A stretch of 64,000 nt of DNA from Clostridium yunnanense (GTDB lineage Bacteria; Bacillota; Clostridia; Clostridiales; Clostridiaceae), in NCBI RefSeq assembly GCF_016595795.1, contig NZ_JAENHN010000006.1, positions 215,929 through 279,928 on the forward strand, written 5' to 3'. Under the pieces are notes generated by a model. That model was given only the letters and a program-made list of their open reading frames with translations, made no database searches and had not been told where the DNA came from. How positions within the stretch are numbered: the first letter of the stretch is position 1; every line of letters starts with the position of its first letter. Positions 43,501-53,045 of this stretch are shown one piece after another. The translations under genes and the position numbers were made by a program.

Positions 43501-43960
43501 TTTGTATTGCTACATTATTATAGATTTCGTCAACAGCCTTAGCTTGAGCGTCCCCCATGCTTGTAGTTATCTTATCTACAGCAGTTTTTTGTCCATCAGC
43601 CATTTTATCAACAATTTTATCTGAAACCTCTATTTGGACATCTCCCATTTTACTGTTCATTTGATCCATAGCTTCGTTTTGACCCTTTGACATCTCAGAA
43701 AGCATCTTACGAGCCATATATGCATTTTGCAATTTATTCATTGCTTTACTTGTTATTTTTGGTGCCGCTATTGTAAAGGTTGTACTCAAAATAGCAAATA
43801 CAAGTACAACTATTAAATTTATTTTATGTGGTTTTAAGTATTTTAAAAGTCTTTTTAGTGAACCTTTAAAGTCCTTCGCCTTTTCTACTGGTCTTCCCAT
43901 GCCACCCATTGGGCCGCCTCTTCTGCCTCCAGCGGGTCTATTTCTTTTGTTTTCACTCAT
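40577..43960 (-). CDS. ABC exporter half (TMD-NBD) with giant extracytoplasmic repeat insertion
   Basis: This 1127-residue protein is about 500 longer than its family. Membrane segment 1 (about 48-68) is followed by roughly 540 residues before segment 2 (about 610). The insert has GQKTAVDKIT-type short repeats, a Gln/Ala/Met coiled coil, then six repeats of about 60 residues with a LLxLPMLxxxTDxxxR and IDIFKxMP core, joined by Ser/Thr/Asp linkers. The rest is a normal exporter: GPTGAGKTTLVNL Walker A, ISQGQKQLL signature, LILDEATSSVD Walker B. It overlaps its partner by 4 bases. Confidence 0.9.
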   Translation of the reverse strand: MSENKRNRPAGGRRGGPMGGMGRPVEKAKDFKGSLKRLLKYLKPHKINLIVVLVFAILSTTFTIAAPKITSKAMNKLQNAYMARKMLSEMSKGQNEAMDQMNSKMGDVQIEVSDKIVDKMADGQKTAVDKITTSMGDAQAKAVDEIYNNVAIQMYQGIVTGQKTAVDKITAQMATAQKTTVAQVKQQMEQMQKMQQAAQQAAQQAAQGGATNQTGAVTQSGTQATQSVTQPDAQTLAAIQNLMKLPMIDATTDRATRVKTTLDFINILKAMPASGQIDKNSLATLEELLNIPMLDKAKVGNDKVTVMKKFMSTAKKLPGGSSSSSSMSLDTAQMNEVYNRIAKMTDFTAKASNSTTKTDQKATDAVQKLLKLPLINDIKDATEKKNTLNQLIDIFKDMPDMSSDSSSTSGSQINKSDLDTVKELLAAADLSTIKDSKEKTVAAIKLVDIFGKMPKTDSTTTSDTMNPDQLNSVKQLLALPMLNSITDTNDRTKVISQMLDIFDSMPDMGTTTDTDSKNKIDTKSIKSIKKFVALPKLDTLTDANQRAEVSRQIIDLGSDLSKTMDNAPASPKDNVKFTDDQIDSVIKAIKETNGEYDFKYIGNIALVLIGMYIISAIFSLIMGLVMSGVAQKTVRDLRMEVDAKLAKLPLKYFDMHAHGDILSRVTNDVDTIATTLQQSLTQIITSLITIVGYIIMMLTISPILTLIVIATLPLYVIATATIAKKSQKYFAAQQKEIGLLSGHVEEMYTGHKIVKAFGHEKDSIEEFEAINGRLKSSGWKAQFVSGIMFPLMNFISNLGYVGISMVGGIWITKSLLGLGDILAFIQYSRSFTMPIVQTANIANVIQSTIACAERVFQVLDEEEEIPDSADAIVLENAKGEVTFEHVDFRYVEDVPLIEDMNLDVKQGHTVAIVGPTGAGKTTLVNLLMRFYEINAGKIKIDGVDINDIKRSELRKMFGMVLQDTWLYNGSIKDNIAYGKEGATMEEIIRAAKAAHADHFIRTLPEGYDTVLNEEGTNISQGQKQLLTIARAILADPTILILDEATSSVDTRTEVLIQKAMNNLMNGRTSFVIAHRLSTIRDAELILVMNKGTIIEMGNHKQLLEKNGFYADLYNSQFSGADLEVETV

Positions 43961-45684
43961 GCTATCTCCTCCTCTGAAAGTTGTGAGGATACAATTTCAC
44001 GATAAACATCACATGTTTGTAATAATTCTTTATGTGTTCCCATTCCTACAACAGAACCTTCATCTAAAACTATTATTCTATCTGCATCCATAACTGTACC
44101 AACTCTTTGTGCAACTAAAATTACCGTTGATTCCTGCGTTTCTTTCTTAAGAGCAGCTCTAAGTTTTGCATCTGTCTTAAAGTCTAGTGCTGAGAAACTG
44201 TCATCAAAAATATATATCTCAGGTCTTCTTACTAAAGCTCTTGCTATAGAAAGTCTTTGTTTTTGACCACCAGATACATTTGTACCACCTTGGGCAATTT
44301 CGTGATCATAGCCTCCATCCATAGTAGCTATAAAATCAGCAGCCTGTGCAACTTCAGCAGCATGTTTAATTTCTTCATCAGTTGCATTGTCATTTCCAAA
44401 TTTAATATTTTCAGCTATTGTTCCAGAAAATAACACTGCCTTTTGTGGAACAAAGCCTATCTTACTTCTAAGCGCTTCTTGTGAAATCTCTCTAACATCC
44501 ACACCATCAACTAAAACATTTCCACTCTGCACATCGTAGAATCTTGTTATTAAGTTTATTAATGTAGACTTACCAGATCCTGTACTTCCTATTATAGCTG
44601 TAATTTCACCTGGTTTTGCTGCAAAGGAAATATTTCTAAGTGCTGGTTCTTCAGCTCCATGATAGCTAAAGCTTACATCCTTAAACTCAACATATCCTTT
44701 ACCTTCAAAATCTTCTCTTACTGTTTCTTGGTCTGTAATTTCTGGAACAGTATCAAGTACTTCATTTATTCTCACTGCTGCTGCTTGAGCACGTGGAACC
44801 ATAATAAACATCATTGCAAGCATAATCATTGAGAACATTATTTGCATAGCGTATTGTGTAAAAGCAGAAAGAGCTCCCAAATCCATACTTCCTTCACTGA
44901 TACGTAATCCACCAAACCAAAGTATTGCTAAAGAAGTAAAATTCATTATAAGCATAATAGATGGCATCATGAAAGCCATAATTCTATTAACCTTAATGTA
45001 GTTTTCTGTTAAATCAGTATTTGCTTCCTTAAAACGCTCTGTTTCTTTAGCCACAGTGTTAAAGGCACGTATAACTCTTATTCCTGTAAGCTTTTCACGT
45101 AAAACAAGATTAATTCTATCTATCTTTACCTGTACTTGCTTAAAAAGCGGCATCATTCTAGTAGCTAGTATTGCTATAACAACTATAAGTGCTGGTATAG
45201 AAACTCCTAATACCCATGTAAGAGATCCATCTTTTCTATATGCCATTATGATACCACCAACACACATAATCGGTGCATTGATCATCATACGCATTATCAT
45301 AACTGTAACTGTTTGAATTTGTGTTATATCATTTGTTGTTCTAGTAATAAGTGTAGCTGTTCCTAGTTTATCAAATTCATGAAGTGAAAAACTTTCAACT
45401 TTTCTGAATACCTTACTTCTAATTATCTCTCCAAGGCCTGCTGCAGCTTTAGATGATAATAAACTTGCTAAAACTGAGCAAATAACAGCTCCTAAAGCAA
45501 CCAGAAGCATTACTCCTCCAATGTGAAAAATCTTGCTTGTATCTCCTTGCATAACGCCATCATTTATTATGTCTGACATTAAAGTAGGAAGATAAAGATC
45601 TCCGATAGCTTGGCAAGCTACAAAAATCACTACTCCTATTACCATAGCAGTAAATGGTTTTAAAAATTTATAAAGTCTTAACAT
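43957..45684 (-). CDS. ABC exporter half (heterodimer partner)
   Basis: This 575-residue TMD-NBD protein has Walker A GSTGSGKSTLINL, signature VSGGQKQRLSIARAL and Walker B EIYIFDDSFSALD. The catalytic Glu of Walker B is replaced by Asp, the mark of the degenerate site in heterodimeric exporters (LmrCD/BmrCD/TM287-288 type). The second subunit follows with an ATGA overlap. Together they would export drugs, lipids or peptides. There is no C39 peptidase domain, so neither half is a LanT. Confidence 0.92.
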   Translation of the reverse strand: MLRLYKFLKPFTAMVIGVVIFVACQAIGDLYLPTLMSDIINDGVMQGDTSKIFHIGGVMLLVALGAVICSVLASLLSSKAAAGLGEIIRSKVFRKVESFSLHEFDKLGTATLITRTTNDITQIQTVTVMIMRMMINAPIMCVGGIIMAYRKDGSLTWVLGVSIPALIVVIAILATRMMPLFKQVQVKIDRINLVLREKLTGIRVIRAFNTVAKETERFKEANTDLTENYIKVNRIMAFMMPSIMLIMNFTSLAILWFGGLRISEGSMDLGALSAFTQYAMQIMFSMIMLAMMFIMVPRAQAAAVRINEVLDTVPEITDQETVREDFEGKGYVEFKDVSFSYHGAEEPALRNISFAAKPGEITAIIGSTGSGKSTLINLITRFYDVQSGNVLVDGVDVREISQEALRSKIGFVPQKAVLFSGTIAENIKFGNDNATDEEIKHAAEVAQAADFIATMDGGYDHEIAQGGTNVSGGQKQRLSIARALVRRPEIYIFDDSFSALDFKTDAKLRAALKKETQESTVILVAQRVGTVMDADRIIVLDEGSVVGMGTHKELLQTCDVYREIVSSQLSEEEIA

Positions 45685-45688
45685 AAAG

Positions 45689-46132
45689 CTACCTCTCCTT
45701 TCTATCCATTAATACTCTCTTTAGAGTATTGAGTCCATCAATTATTTTCTCCTTATCATCAGGAGTTGCAGAACTAAGTAAGTCTTCAAAGCTTTCTTCT
45801 GCCTTTTTGTGTATTCCCTTGTGCTGATCTTCAAACTTTTTAGTCACTTTTACGTAGACAGTCCTTCTATCTTCTAAGTTCCTTGTTCTTTCAACTAGTC
45901 CATGATTTTCTAATCTATCAACTATACCTGAAACAGTACTCTTGGACAGATGAACCTTATCGCTTAAATCACTAATCTTCATTTCACCCTGCTCACATAA
46001 CATATGAAGCACCATTCCCTGAGGCATAGTTACCTCGCCTTTTTCAAAGTTTTTTCGCATGGTTTGTTGAATAGTTTTACTTACTTCAAAGAAAAGCCTT
46101 GTTATATCCTTGTTTGTATCGCTTAAAGACAT
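45689..46132 (-). CDS. MarR-family repressor
   Basis: This 147-residue winged-helix protein has MPQGMVLHMLCEQGEMKISDLSDKVHLSKSTVSGIVDRLENHGLVERT with wing RTRNLEDRRTVYVKVT. It is the first gene of the exporter operon (4 bases before it), with GGGGGGAGGAAA before the ATG and palindromes in the leader, so it most likely represses its own operon until a ligand binds. Confidence 0.92.
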   Translation of the reverse strand: MSLSDTNKDITRLFFEVSKTIQQTMRKNFEKGEVTMPQGMVLHMLCEQGEMKISDLSDKVHLSKSTVSGIVDRLENHGLVERTRNLEDRRTVYVKVTKKFEDQHKGIHKKAEESFEDLLSSATPDDKEKIIDGLNTLKRVLMDRKER

Positions 46133-46154
46133 TTTCCTCCCCCCAATTTCTCAG

Positions 46155-46198
46155 ACGAATTAATTCGTATGGTAATTATTCGGAACCGATTAATTCGT
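46155..46198 (-). promoter_or_regulatory. MarR operators (ACGAATTAATTCGT-type palindromes)
   Basis: A perfect palindrome ACGAATTAATTCGT (46155-46168) and a second, CGATTAATTCG (46187-46197), sit 23-60 bases before the marR ATG, with further ACGAA half sites to 46260. Spacing of about 31 bases places two dimers on the same face. No other gene is seen in 46199-46380. Confidence 0.75.
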
Positions 46199-46380
46199 GT
46201 ACGAAACAATTATATCACCATGTACATCGTAGTCAAGATAGATATATGGAACGAATACGATTACACGAAATATTTATTTTTTTACATATTTGAACTCTAT
46301 AAAATTATGTTTTTCATATATTATTTCAGAAAATTATTAGGAAATTTTAGTCAATTATAATCCACTTAAGGACAAAAAAA

Positions 46381-46403
46381 CTTAGCTAGATTATCTAGCT
46401 AAG
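46381..46403 (-). terminator. Terminator after hcp
   Basis: Perfect 10-base arms CTTAGCTAGA / TCTAGCTAAG with a 3-base loop and, on the minus strand, seven T residues. It ends the hcp transcript. Confidence 0.8.
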
Positions 46404-46474
46404 TAAATAAATACAAGACAATTATATAGTTTATATTCCAGTATTTTATGTAATACCTAATTATATTGATATTT

Positions 46475-48130
46475 CTAAATCATAGCTTGCTTTAATGAAC
46501 TACGCAAGTCATCTTCTGCTGTACTTATCGGTTTTATATTAAAGGTATCTACTAAATACTGCAATACATTTGGAGATATGAATGCAGGTAAACTAGGTCC
46601 TAAGTACATACCTTTAATTCCAAGTGATAACAAGGCTAATAGATCAGCAACTGCTTTTTGCTCATACCAAGAAAGTACAATCGTTAAAGGCAATGAATTT
46701 ACACTAGTATCAAATGCGTCTGCTAAAGCTGTAGCAATCCTAACCGCTGAGTACGCATCATTGCATTGTCCTACATCTAATAATCTAGGCAATCCTGCTA
46801 CTGTTCCAAAATCTAATTTATTAAATCTGTATTTTCCACAAGCTAAAGTAAGTATCACACAGTCTTCTGGAACCATTTTTGCAAAATCAGTATAATAATT
46901 TCTTCCTGGTCTTGCTCCATCACATCCTCCTATTAAGAAGAAATGTCGTATTTCTCCTTCTTTCACTGCATTTACAATAGTTTCAGCATGTGATAAAGTT
47001 GCATGATGACCAAAACCTACAAGTATTTGTTTTTCCTCCTCACCTTCTTTAAAACCACCTAACTCCAATGCTTTATTTATTATTTCACTAAAGTCCTTAG
47101 TGCCATCTTCTTTCATATCTATATGCTTTATTCCATCCCAACCTACAACACTTGTGCTGAATATCCTATCTTTGTAGGTTTCTCTTGGTCTCATCAGGCA
47201 ATTGGTAGTCATTAGGATACATCCAGGAATTCCATCAAATTCTTTTTGTTGATTTTGCCATGCTGAACCATAGTTGCCAACCAAATGTTTGTATTTCTTT
47301 AGTTCTTTATATCCATGTGAAGGTAGCATTTCACCGTGGGTATAAATATTAACCCCTTTACCTTCAGTTTGCTGTAAAAGCATCTCCAAATCTCTTAAAT
47401 CATGTCCTGATACTATAATAAAGGGACCTTTTACAATATTGACATTTACTTTATGAGGTGATGGGTTACTATATCTAGTGGTATTGGCATCATCTAAAGT
47501 TTTCATTACCTCTACACTCATATCCCCTACCCTCATCGTCATACGAATAAGTTCCTCAACAGTCAAATCATCATTTGTAGTTGCTTCTAGCCCTAAAAAG
47601 TAGATATTATCTACTTGTTGGCTACAGTATCCAATAAATCTTGCTTGATGTCCATATGCACTTATCCCCTTCAAGCCATATAAAATTGTTGATCTTAAGG
47701 AACGTACATCTTCATTAAGGTCTTCATCGTACATTATTCCTGCTTTCACTGAATCTCTTAACATTTCCTCTTTTGTGTCACTAAGGTTGTAAGTAGCTTG
47801 ATCAGGATATTTTCCTTCCGGTGCCTCATCTCTTAAGGCTTCTTTTATCTTTTGTGACTCCTTTAATAATCTAACATGTACTTCAGCATCAAAATTTACA
47901 TTTGTTAAGGTTGTGAAAAGTCCATTTTCTACAAACTTAACTATTTCCTTATCTATAATCTTTCCTTGTTCAATCAAAGGTTTTACATAACATGAGATAC
48001 CTTTTAGCTGATAAATCAGCAAATCCTGTAGATTTGCTATTTCTGGTGTTTTCCCACAAACTCCACTTTTAGTGCATCCTTTACCACCAAAGGTTTGCTC
48101 ACATTGGTAACAAAACATTGCATTTTCCAT
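46475..48130 (-). CDS. hcp: Hydroxylamine reductase / hybrid-cluster protein
   Basis: The 551 residues are read from ATG 48130 (AAGGAG at 8 bases; the in-frame ATG two codons earlier is too close). N-terminal cysteines MFCYQCEQTFGGKGCTKSGVCG bind the first cluster. GHDLRDLEMLLQQ, THGEMLPSHGY, GNYGSAWQNQ, TTNCLMRP, GFGHHATL and GGCDGARPGRNYY are hybrid-cluster ligand motifs. It reduces hydroxylamine or nitric oxide and protects anaerobes from nitrosative stress. Monocistronic. Confidence 0.96.
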   Translation of the reverse strand: MENAMFCYQCEQTFGGKGCTKSGVCGKTPEIANLQDLLIYQLKGISCYVKPLIEQGKIIDKEIVKFVENGLFTTLTNVNFDAEVHVRLLKESQKIKEALRDEAPEGKYPDQATYNLSDTKEEMLRDSVKAGIMYDEDLNEDVRSLRSTILYGLKGISAYGHQARFIGYCSQQVDNIYFLGLEATTNDDLTVEELIRMTMRVGDMSVEVMKTLDDANTTRYSNPSPHKVNVNIVKGPFIIVSGHDLRDLEMLLQQTEGKGVNIYTHGEMLPSHGYKELKKYKHLVGNYGSAWQNQQKEFDGIPGCILMTTNCLMRPRETYKDRIFSTSVVGWDGIKHIDMKEDGTKDFSEIINKALELGGFKEGEEEKQILVGFGHHATLSHAETIVNAVKEGEIRHFFLIGGCDGARPGRNYYTDFAKMVPEDCVILTLACGKYRFNKLDFGTVAGLPRLLDVGQCNDAYSAVRIATALADAFDTSVNSLPLTIVLSWYEQKAVADLLALLSLGIKGMYLGPSLPAFISPNVLQYLVDTFNIKPISTAEDDLRSSLKQAMI

Positions 48131-48260
48131 GTTCATTACTCCTTTTTAACTTATCAATTTTTATTATGATAATATAGTTTTTAATATTTCCCATATTTTT
48201 CACTTTTTTATTATTTGTTAAGTAATCTCTTTTTATACTTTGATTAACAGCTGGATTCTA

Positions 48261-48320
48261 TGGTATATATAAAGAGACCATAATTCATAAAAATGAATTG
48301 CATTCTCTTTATATATACCA
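48261..48320. terminator. Terminator after GH38 gene
   Basis: Perfect 17-base arms TGGTATATATAAAGAGA and inverse, enclosing an inner ATTCAT/ATGAAT hairpin. It starts 8 bases after the mannosidase stop. Confidence 0.75.
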
Positions 48321-48327
48321 CTTAATT

Positions 48328-51300
48328 TTAGTAAAGTTCCTTAACATCTCGTAGTTTAAAAGTTTTTATCTCAAAAGGCTTTATTTCAAAGCTAAACTCT
48401 CCATCCTCTATAGTAGTTTCTTTAAGAGTATTTTCTAGTAAATCACATTCAAATGCACTCTTAAATACTTTTAATGTACTACACTTTACTTTTGTCCTTT
48501 TATTATGACACTCATACATTCTTACTATAATATCTTCACTTCTCTCCGCTTGCTTTACTACCTCTACTATTACATTTTCTTTATCTACTCTGAATAGTGA
48601 CATTTGCGGTGGCAGTTTCCCACTATGTGCTTCTTCAACTTTTGTAGTAAGAGGATTATTAAGATTATATGCCATTTGAGCTGTACCAGCTTCCTTAAAA
48701 TCTCCACTGTGTGGATAAAGGGAATAAATAAACTTGTGTACTTCTCTATCTGCATCAACATTAGGATATGAAGGAGATTTTAAAAGGGAAAGTCTGATTA
48801 CAGAATTTTTTATATCATGACCATACTTACAGTCATTCAAAAGACTTACACCGTATCCCCCCTCAGATAAATCTGCCCATTTGTGTGCGCAAACTTCAAA
48901 GCGAGCATAGTCCCAGCTGGTATTCCAATGAGTAGGTCTCTCTACATTTCCATACTGTATTTCATAGGTAGCCTTATCTGCATGGACATCTACTGGAAAA
49001 GCTACCTTCAAAAGAATGTGTCTTTCCTTCCAGTCTATTTCATTTTCAAAATCTATCCTTGGAATATCTTTATATATATAAATCTTTTGAATCAAGGTGG
49101 AGTTCAAAAACTTTCTAGCAACTTCTAAACAAGACCTTACATTCCCTTTTTCTATAACCTTAATACTTGAAACATCGTCTACCTCCCACATCTTCTCTTG
49201 ATAGTAGATATTAATATCCCATGCATCCCAGTTATGTGGTTTATCTTCAAAAGCCTGTATTACATTTCCTCTTTTACCTTCTTGTAATACTTCTCTTTCA
49301 TTTAACTTGTCATATATTGAAATTAAATGAGCCTTTTCATCTAATTCTATTTTAAAAAACTCTGTTTCTATATTCTTAGTTCCAATTTTAATATAATCAT
49401 CCTCAATTTTTACTTCCTGTTTCCTTCTAATACTAAAGGTTTTATACCCCTTTGCTGGTATATCTTGCGCATAAAACACAATCTTATTACCACCTACTTT
49501 TTGAGATTCTATAAGTCTTTCGCCATCAAATATCTCAACATCATCCCATCCACAAGGAAGTTCAAACTCAGCTATATCATTTCTTGAGAATCCTAAATGG
49601 TTAAATACCACTACAGAGGTTTCTTCTAGGCACAGTTTTGAAGCAATATTATCCACTGCTGTACTTATGATTTTCTTTGCCACTTCATTGATTTTTTCAT
49701 ACTGCGTTTTAGAATCTATATATACTTCCTTTATTGATGATCCTGGAATTATATCATGGAACTGGTTTAATAGTGTAGTTTCCCAGCATTTTTTTAGTTC
49801 ACCAGAAGGATATTTAGTTCCAGCTTCAATACTACTCAAGGTTGATAACATCTCTGCTTCTAAATTTAAGAATTCAGTTTTTCTATTATATCTCTTATTT
49901 CTGGCCATTGAAGTGTAGGTTCCTCTATGATATTCAAGGTACAACTCTCCTACCCATTTAGGAAGTTTATTGTTTTCTTTAAGCTTTTCATTTAAGTTAT
50001 TGAAAAAATCTAAAGCTTTTCCCATTTTAACCTTAGGGGCGCCTGGTATACCTTTTTCAAAACGCTTCGCCATCTCTAGCATTTCCTTTGTGGCACCTCC
50101 ACCACCATCACCATACCCAAAGCAATTTAAAACCTCGCTATTTATCTCCTTCTGCTGATATCTCTGATAGCATCCCATTATCTGAGAAGCATTAGTATTG
50201 CCATTGTAGGTAGTGCCTGTCCCAGGAGTTCCGCCCTTTTTATAATCAGTTGTAGATATAAAATGAGTCAGAATCTCTGAACCATCTATTCCTCTCCACG
50301 TAAAGGTGTCATAAGGCATCTTGTTGTATTCGTTCCAACTTATCTTTGTTGTCATAAAGTAGTTTACTCCACTTTTTTGTAGAATTTGAGGAAGCGCTGC
50401 ACTGTATCCAAAAACATCCGGCAACCATAAAAGCTTACTATCTACTCCAAACTCATCTTTAAAAAAATTCTTACCATAGATTATTTGCCTAACCAAAGAT
50501 TCTCCAGAAGTTAGATTACAATCTGCCTCAAGCCACATAGCCCCTTCAACTTCCCATCGACCTTCTTTAACCTTATCCTTTATATTTGCATATATCTCTG
50601 GGTGATCTTCTTTGATAAACTTATATAGCTGAGGTTGGCTTGACATGAAAATATATTCTGGGTATTTTTCCATTAAACTTAAAACGGTAGAGAAACTTCT
50701 CACTACTTTTTCTCTTGTTTGATCTAAAGTCCAAAGCCAAGCTACATCAATATGAGTGTGTCCAACACATACTTCAACAACATCATCATTTCCACAATAT
50801 TTGCTATAGAATTCTTCTTCCAAGTATTTATTGGCGTCTGCTATAGATTTATGATAGTTTTCATTTAGAGCTATTCTTAGATCTAACATATTTACAGCCT
50901 TTGTCATAAAGCTTACTATATTGATTCTTCTTTTATCATCCTCATCTAGCATTTCTGCGACTTCTATTGGCACTTTTATATTGTAATATAATTTCTCCGT
51001 TTCAGTTTCAAGAATGGAGATATAAGAATTTAGTTCAACTAAACTTTCTAACATCCCTGAATAAGCATATAATGCAACTTCGTAGCTTTCATCAGCCTTT
51101 GCATTGTCAGTTAATAAAATCTGCCTGTGGTTAACATCTAAACCTTGAGATAAGCTTCCATTTATAAATGCCAAAAATTGAGGATTTGTAGCATCCCACT
51201 CCCCCTCTTTACCAGTTGTTACTTCGTAAACAACTGTTTTCCCCTCATACTCTTTAGGTATAATAATCTTTTTTTTGAACCAGAAGTGTTTATCCTTACC

Positions 51301-51477
51301 TCCCCATAATTGTCCTTTTTTAAAGTCCTCCCATTGATCTGCCTCTTCATTTAGAAGTAAAAAATCATTATATCCACAGGATTTCATCTTGTAGTTATCA
51401 ATGTCTAATCTATTAATGCAGCTGTAATCCTTAAGCTCTGATAAAATTCTCTTTATCCTTTCGATAGCAAAATACAT
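48328..51477 (-). CDS. Alpha-mannosidase, glycoside hydrolase family 38
   Basis: This protein of about 1049 residues is read from ATG 51477 (AAAGGAAGAG upstream). The catalytic barrel opens VCVGHTHIDVAWLWTLDQTREK (zinc His/Asp), with EGAMWLEADCNLTSGESLVRQI, the nucleophile-Asp motif LWLPDVFGYSAALPQIL, and FHDIIPGSSIKEVY (late zinc His). The beta-rich C-terminal half matches bacterial cytosolic GH38. No signal peptide, so it acts on imported manno-oligosaccharides. The promoter -35 TTGACA is at 51724-51719. Confidence 0.95.
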   Translation of the reverse strand: MYFAIERIKRILSELKDYSCINRLDIDNYKMKSCGYNDFLLLNEEADQWEDFKKGQLWGGKDKHFWFKKKIIIPKEYEGKTVVYEVTTGKEGEWDATNPQFLAFINGSLSQGLDVNHRQILLTDNAKADESYEVALYAYSGMLESLVELNSYISILETETEKLYYNIKVPIEVAEMLDEDDKRRINIVSFMTKAVNMLDLRIALNENYHKSIADANKYLEEEFYSKYCGNDDVVEVCVGHTHIDVAWLWTLDQTREKVVRSFSTVLSLMEKYPEYIFMSSQPQLYKFIKEDHPEIYANIKDKVKEGRWEVEGAMWLEADCNLTSGESLVRQIIYGKNFFKDEFGVDSKLLWLPDVFGYSAALPQILQKSGVNYFMTTKISWNEYNKMPYDTFTWRGIDGSEILTHFISTTDYKKGGTPGTGTTYNGNTNASQIMGCYQRYQQKEINSEVLNCFGYGDGGGGATKEMLEMAKRFEKGIPGAPKVKMGKALDFFNNLNEKLKENNKLPKWVGELYLEYHRGTYTSMARNKRYNRKTEFLNLEAEMLSTLSSIEAGTKYPSGELKKCWETTLLNQFHDIIPGSSIKEVYIDSKTQYEKINEVAKKIISTAVDNIASKLCLEETSVVVFNHLGFSRNDIAEFELPCGWDDVEIFDGERLIESQKVGGNKIVFYAQDIPAKGYKTFSIRRKQEVKIEDDYIKIGTKNIETEFFKIELDEKAHLISIYDKLNEREVLQEGKRGNVIQAFEDKPHNWDAWDINIYYQEKMWEVDDVSSIKVIEKGNVRSCLEVARKFLNSTLIQKIYIYKDIPRIDFENEIDWKERHILLKVAFPVDVHADKATYEIQYGNVERPTHWNTSWDYARFEVCAHKWADLSEGGYGVSLLNDCKYGHDIKNSVIRLSLLKSPSYPNVDADREVHKFIYSLYPHSGDFKEAGTAQMAYNLNNPLTTKVEEAHSGKLPPQMSLFRVDKENVIVEVVKQAERSEDIIVRMYECHNKRTKVKCSTLKVFKSAFECDLLENTLKETTIEDGEFSFEIKPFEIKTFKLRDVKELY

Positions 51478-51987
51478 AGGCTCTCTTCCTTTCATTATTT
51501 TAAAATTACTGACTAATTGAATTTAAGATGCTATATGAGTCTTCAGTTAGAATCAAAAAGTGTTTATTTACATATTTATTGTTCAAAATGTACATTAAAC
51601 TAAGTTGCTAATTTTATATTCTTTTACAATTCTATGCTTAAATATTGGACAAAAGAACAATATAACTTATCATAGAAATCCAACAATTCAGCCATTTTAC
51701 ATATATTTTTTATAACAATGTCAATGCAAATCTTTTTTAAGATTTAACAATATAAATATCTCCAAACTTATGGTTTTATTATAACATTTTTGTTATATTT
51801 AACCATAAAATATATTATAATATAATTGTAAGCACTTCATACCATGAATCTTACAAACAGATAAGCTTTGTTTTCTACTATATAAAAAACTAATAAAGTC
51901 ATTAAAATCACTAAACTTAGCTTGTATAAAAATTATATATTTCACTATAAAACCAAAAAGACTTAATTATTAATAAGGAGGTGTTTT
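51478..51987. other. Divergent promoter region between GH38 and GH43 genes
   Basis: 510 bases, AT-rich. It holds a TTGACA element on the minus strand (51724-51719) for GH38. A TGTAAGCACTTCAT sequence near 51828 loosely resembles a catabolite-response element but misses the central CG. No coding frame is supported. Confidence 0.4.
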
Positions 51988-53028
51988 ATGAAGAAGTCTA
52001 GAATGCTTACATTTATACTAATCTTCGCGGTATTATTAACCGCAGCAATTACCTTAATCTATCATTTTACAGGAGGTAAAAAAGAGATGAAAGAAACTTT
52101 TACAAATCCCATAAGATCTGCTCCAAGTGCCGACCCTTGGGTTATTCAGAAAGATGGATATTACTATTACTGCTATTCAAACGGAAACAATAAGATCTTC
52201 GTAACTAAAACTAAGAGACTTCAAGATATTGATGTTGATGCACCTGTAAACGTTTGGACATCACCTTTTGCAAAAGAGTACTCCAAAGAAACTTGGGCAC
52301 CAGAATTACATTTTATAAATAATAAATGGTATATCTATTTTGCCGCAGATGATGGAAAAAATGAAAATCATAGAATGTATGTATTAGAGAGCAAAACTGA
52401 AGATCCACAAGGCGAATATATTTTTAAAGGTAAACTTGGCGACGATACAAACAAATGGGCCATCGACGGGACTGTTCTAGAGAACAAAGGGAAATTGTAC
52501 TTTATTTGGTCTGGATGGGATGGTGACATAAACGTAAGCCAGAACTTATATATTGCAGAAATGAGTAATCCATATACAATATCCGGGAAAAGAATACTTA
52601 TATCTAAGCCTGAAAAATCTTGGGAGACAATTGGACAACCTTACATTAATGAAGGACCGGAGATATTAAAAAAAGGTAATACCATTCATATCGTTTACTC
52701 TGCTAGCGGAAGTTGGACTGAAGATTACTGTCTAGGTCTTTTAACTAATACTGATGGAGACATACTTGACCCTTCTTCTTGGAAAAAATCAGGGCCAGTT
52801 TTCTCTAAAACTGAAACTGCATATGGTCCAGGTCATGCATCCTTTGTAAAATCACCTGACGGCAGTGAAGATTGGATTGTATATCATGCTTGCGAAGCAG
52901 CTAATGGCGGATGGGATGGCAGAAGTATAAGAACTCAAAAATTCACCTGGGAGAATGATTATCCTAAATTTGGTCAACCTATTAATATTGAAAAATCTAT
53001 TGAGGTTCCTTCAGGTACACCTAAATAG
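51988..53028 (+). CDS. Glycoside hydrolase family 43 (arabinofuranosidase/xylosidase-like), membrane-anchored
   Basis: The 346 residues include an N-terminal membrane segment (about 6-27), so the enzyme faces outside. The five-bladed propeller domain shows the three GH43 acids: SADPWVIQKDGYYY (base Asp), WAIDGTVLENKGKLYFIW (pKa-modulating Asp) and INEGPEILKKG (acid Glu), plus WAPELHFINNKWYIYFAAD and YGPGHASFVKSPDG. Substrate is probably an arabinan or related side chain. AAGGAGG precedes the ATG. Monocistronic. Confidence 0.92.
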   Translation: MKKSRMLTFILIFAVLLTAAITLIYHFTGGKKEMKETFTNPIRSAPSADPWVIQKDGYYYYCYSNGNNKIFVTKTKRLQDIDVDAPVNVWTSPFAKEYSKETWAPELHFINNKWYIYFAADDGKNENHRMYVLESKTEDPQGEYIFKGKLGDDTNKWAIDGTVLENKGKLYFIWSGWDGDINVSQNLYIAEMSNPYTISGKRILISKPEKSWETIGQPYINEGPEILKKGNTIHIVYSASGSWTEDYCLGLLTNTDGDILDPSSWKKSGPVFSKTETAYGPGHASFVKSPDGSEDWIVYHACEAANGGWDGRSIRTQKFTWENDYPKFGQPINIEKSIEVPSGTPK

Positions 53029-53045
53029 GATTAATACCTATAATG

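Noticed and set aside
43029..43624. Plus-strand frames opposite the ABC exporter insert
   Set aside because: They are shadows of the repetitive Ser/Gln/Lys-rich insert, giving Leu/Ser/Cys-rich nonsense.
40577..45684. The heterodimeric ABC exporter as the lanthipeptide exporter (LanT)
   Set aside because: Neither half has a C39 peptidase domain. The pair has its own MarR gene and operators, and is separated from LanM by a terminator and 500 bases.
51825..51841. Catabolite-response element upstream of GH43
   Set aside because: The TGTAAGCACTTCAT sequence lacks the central CG of the consensus and is not centred on a promoter.
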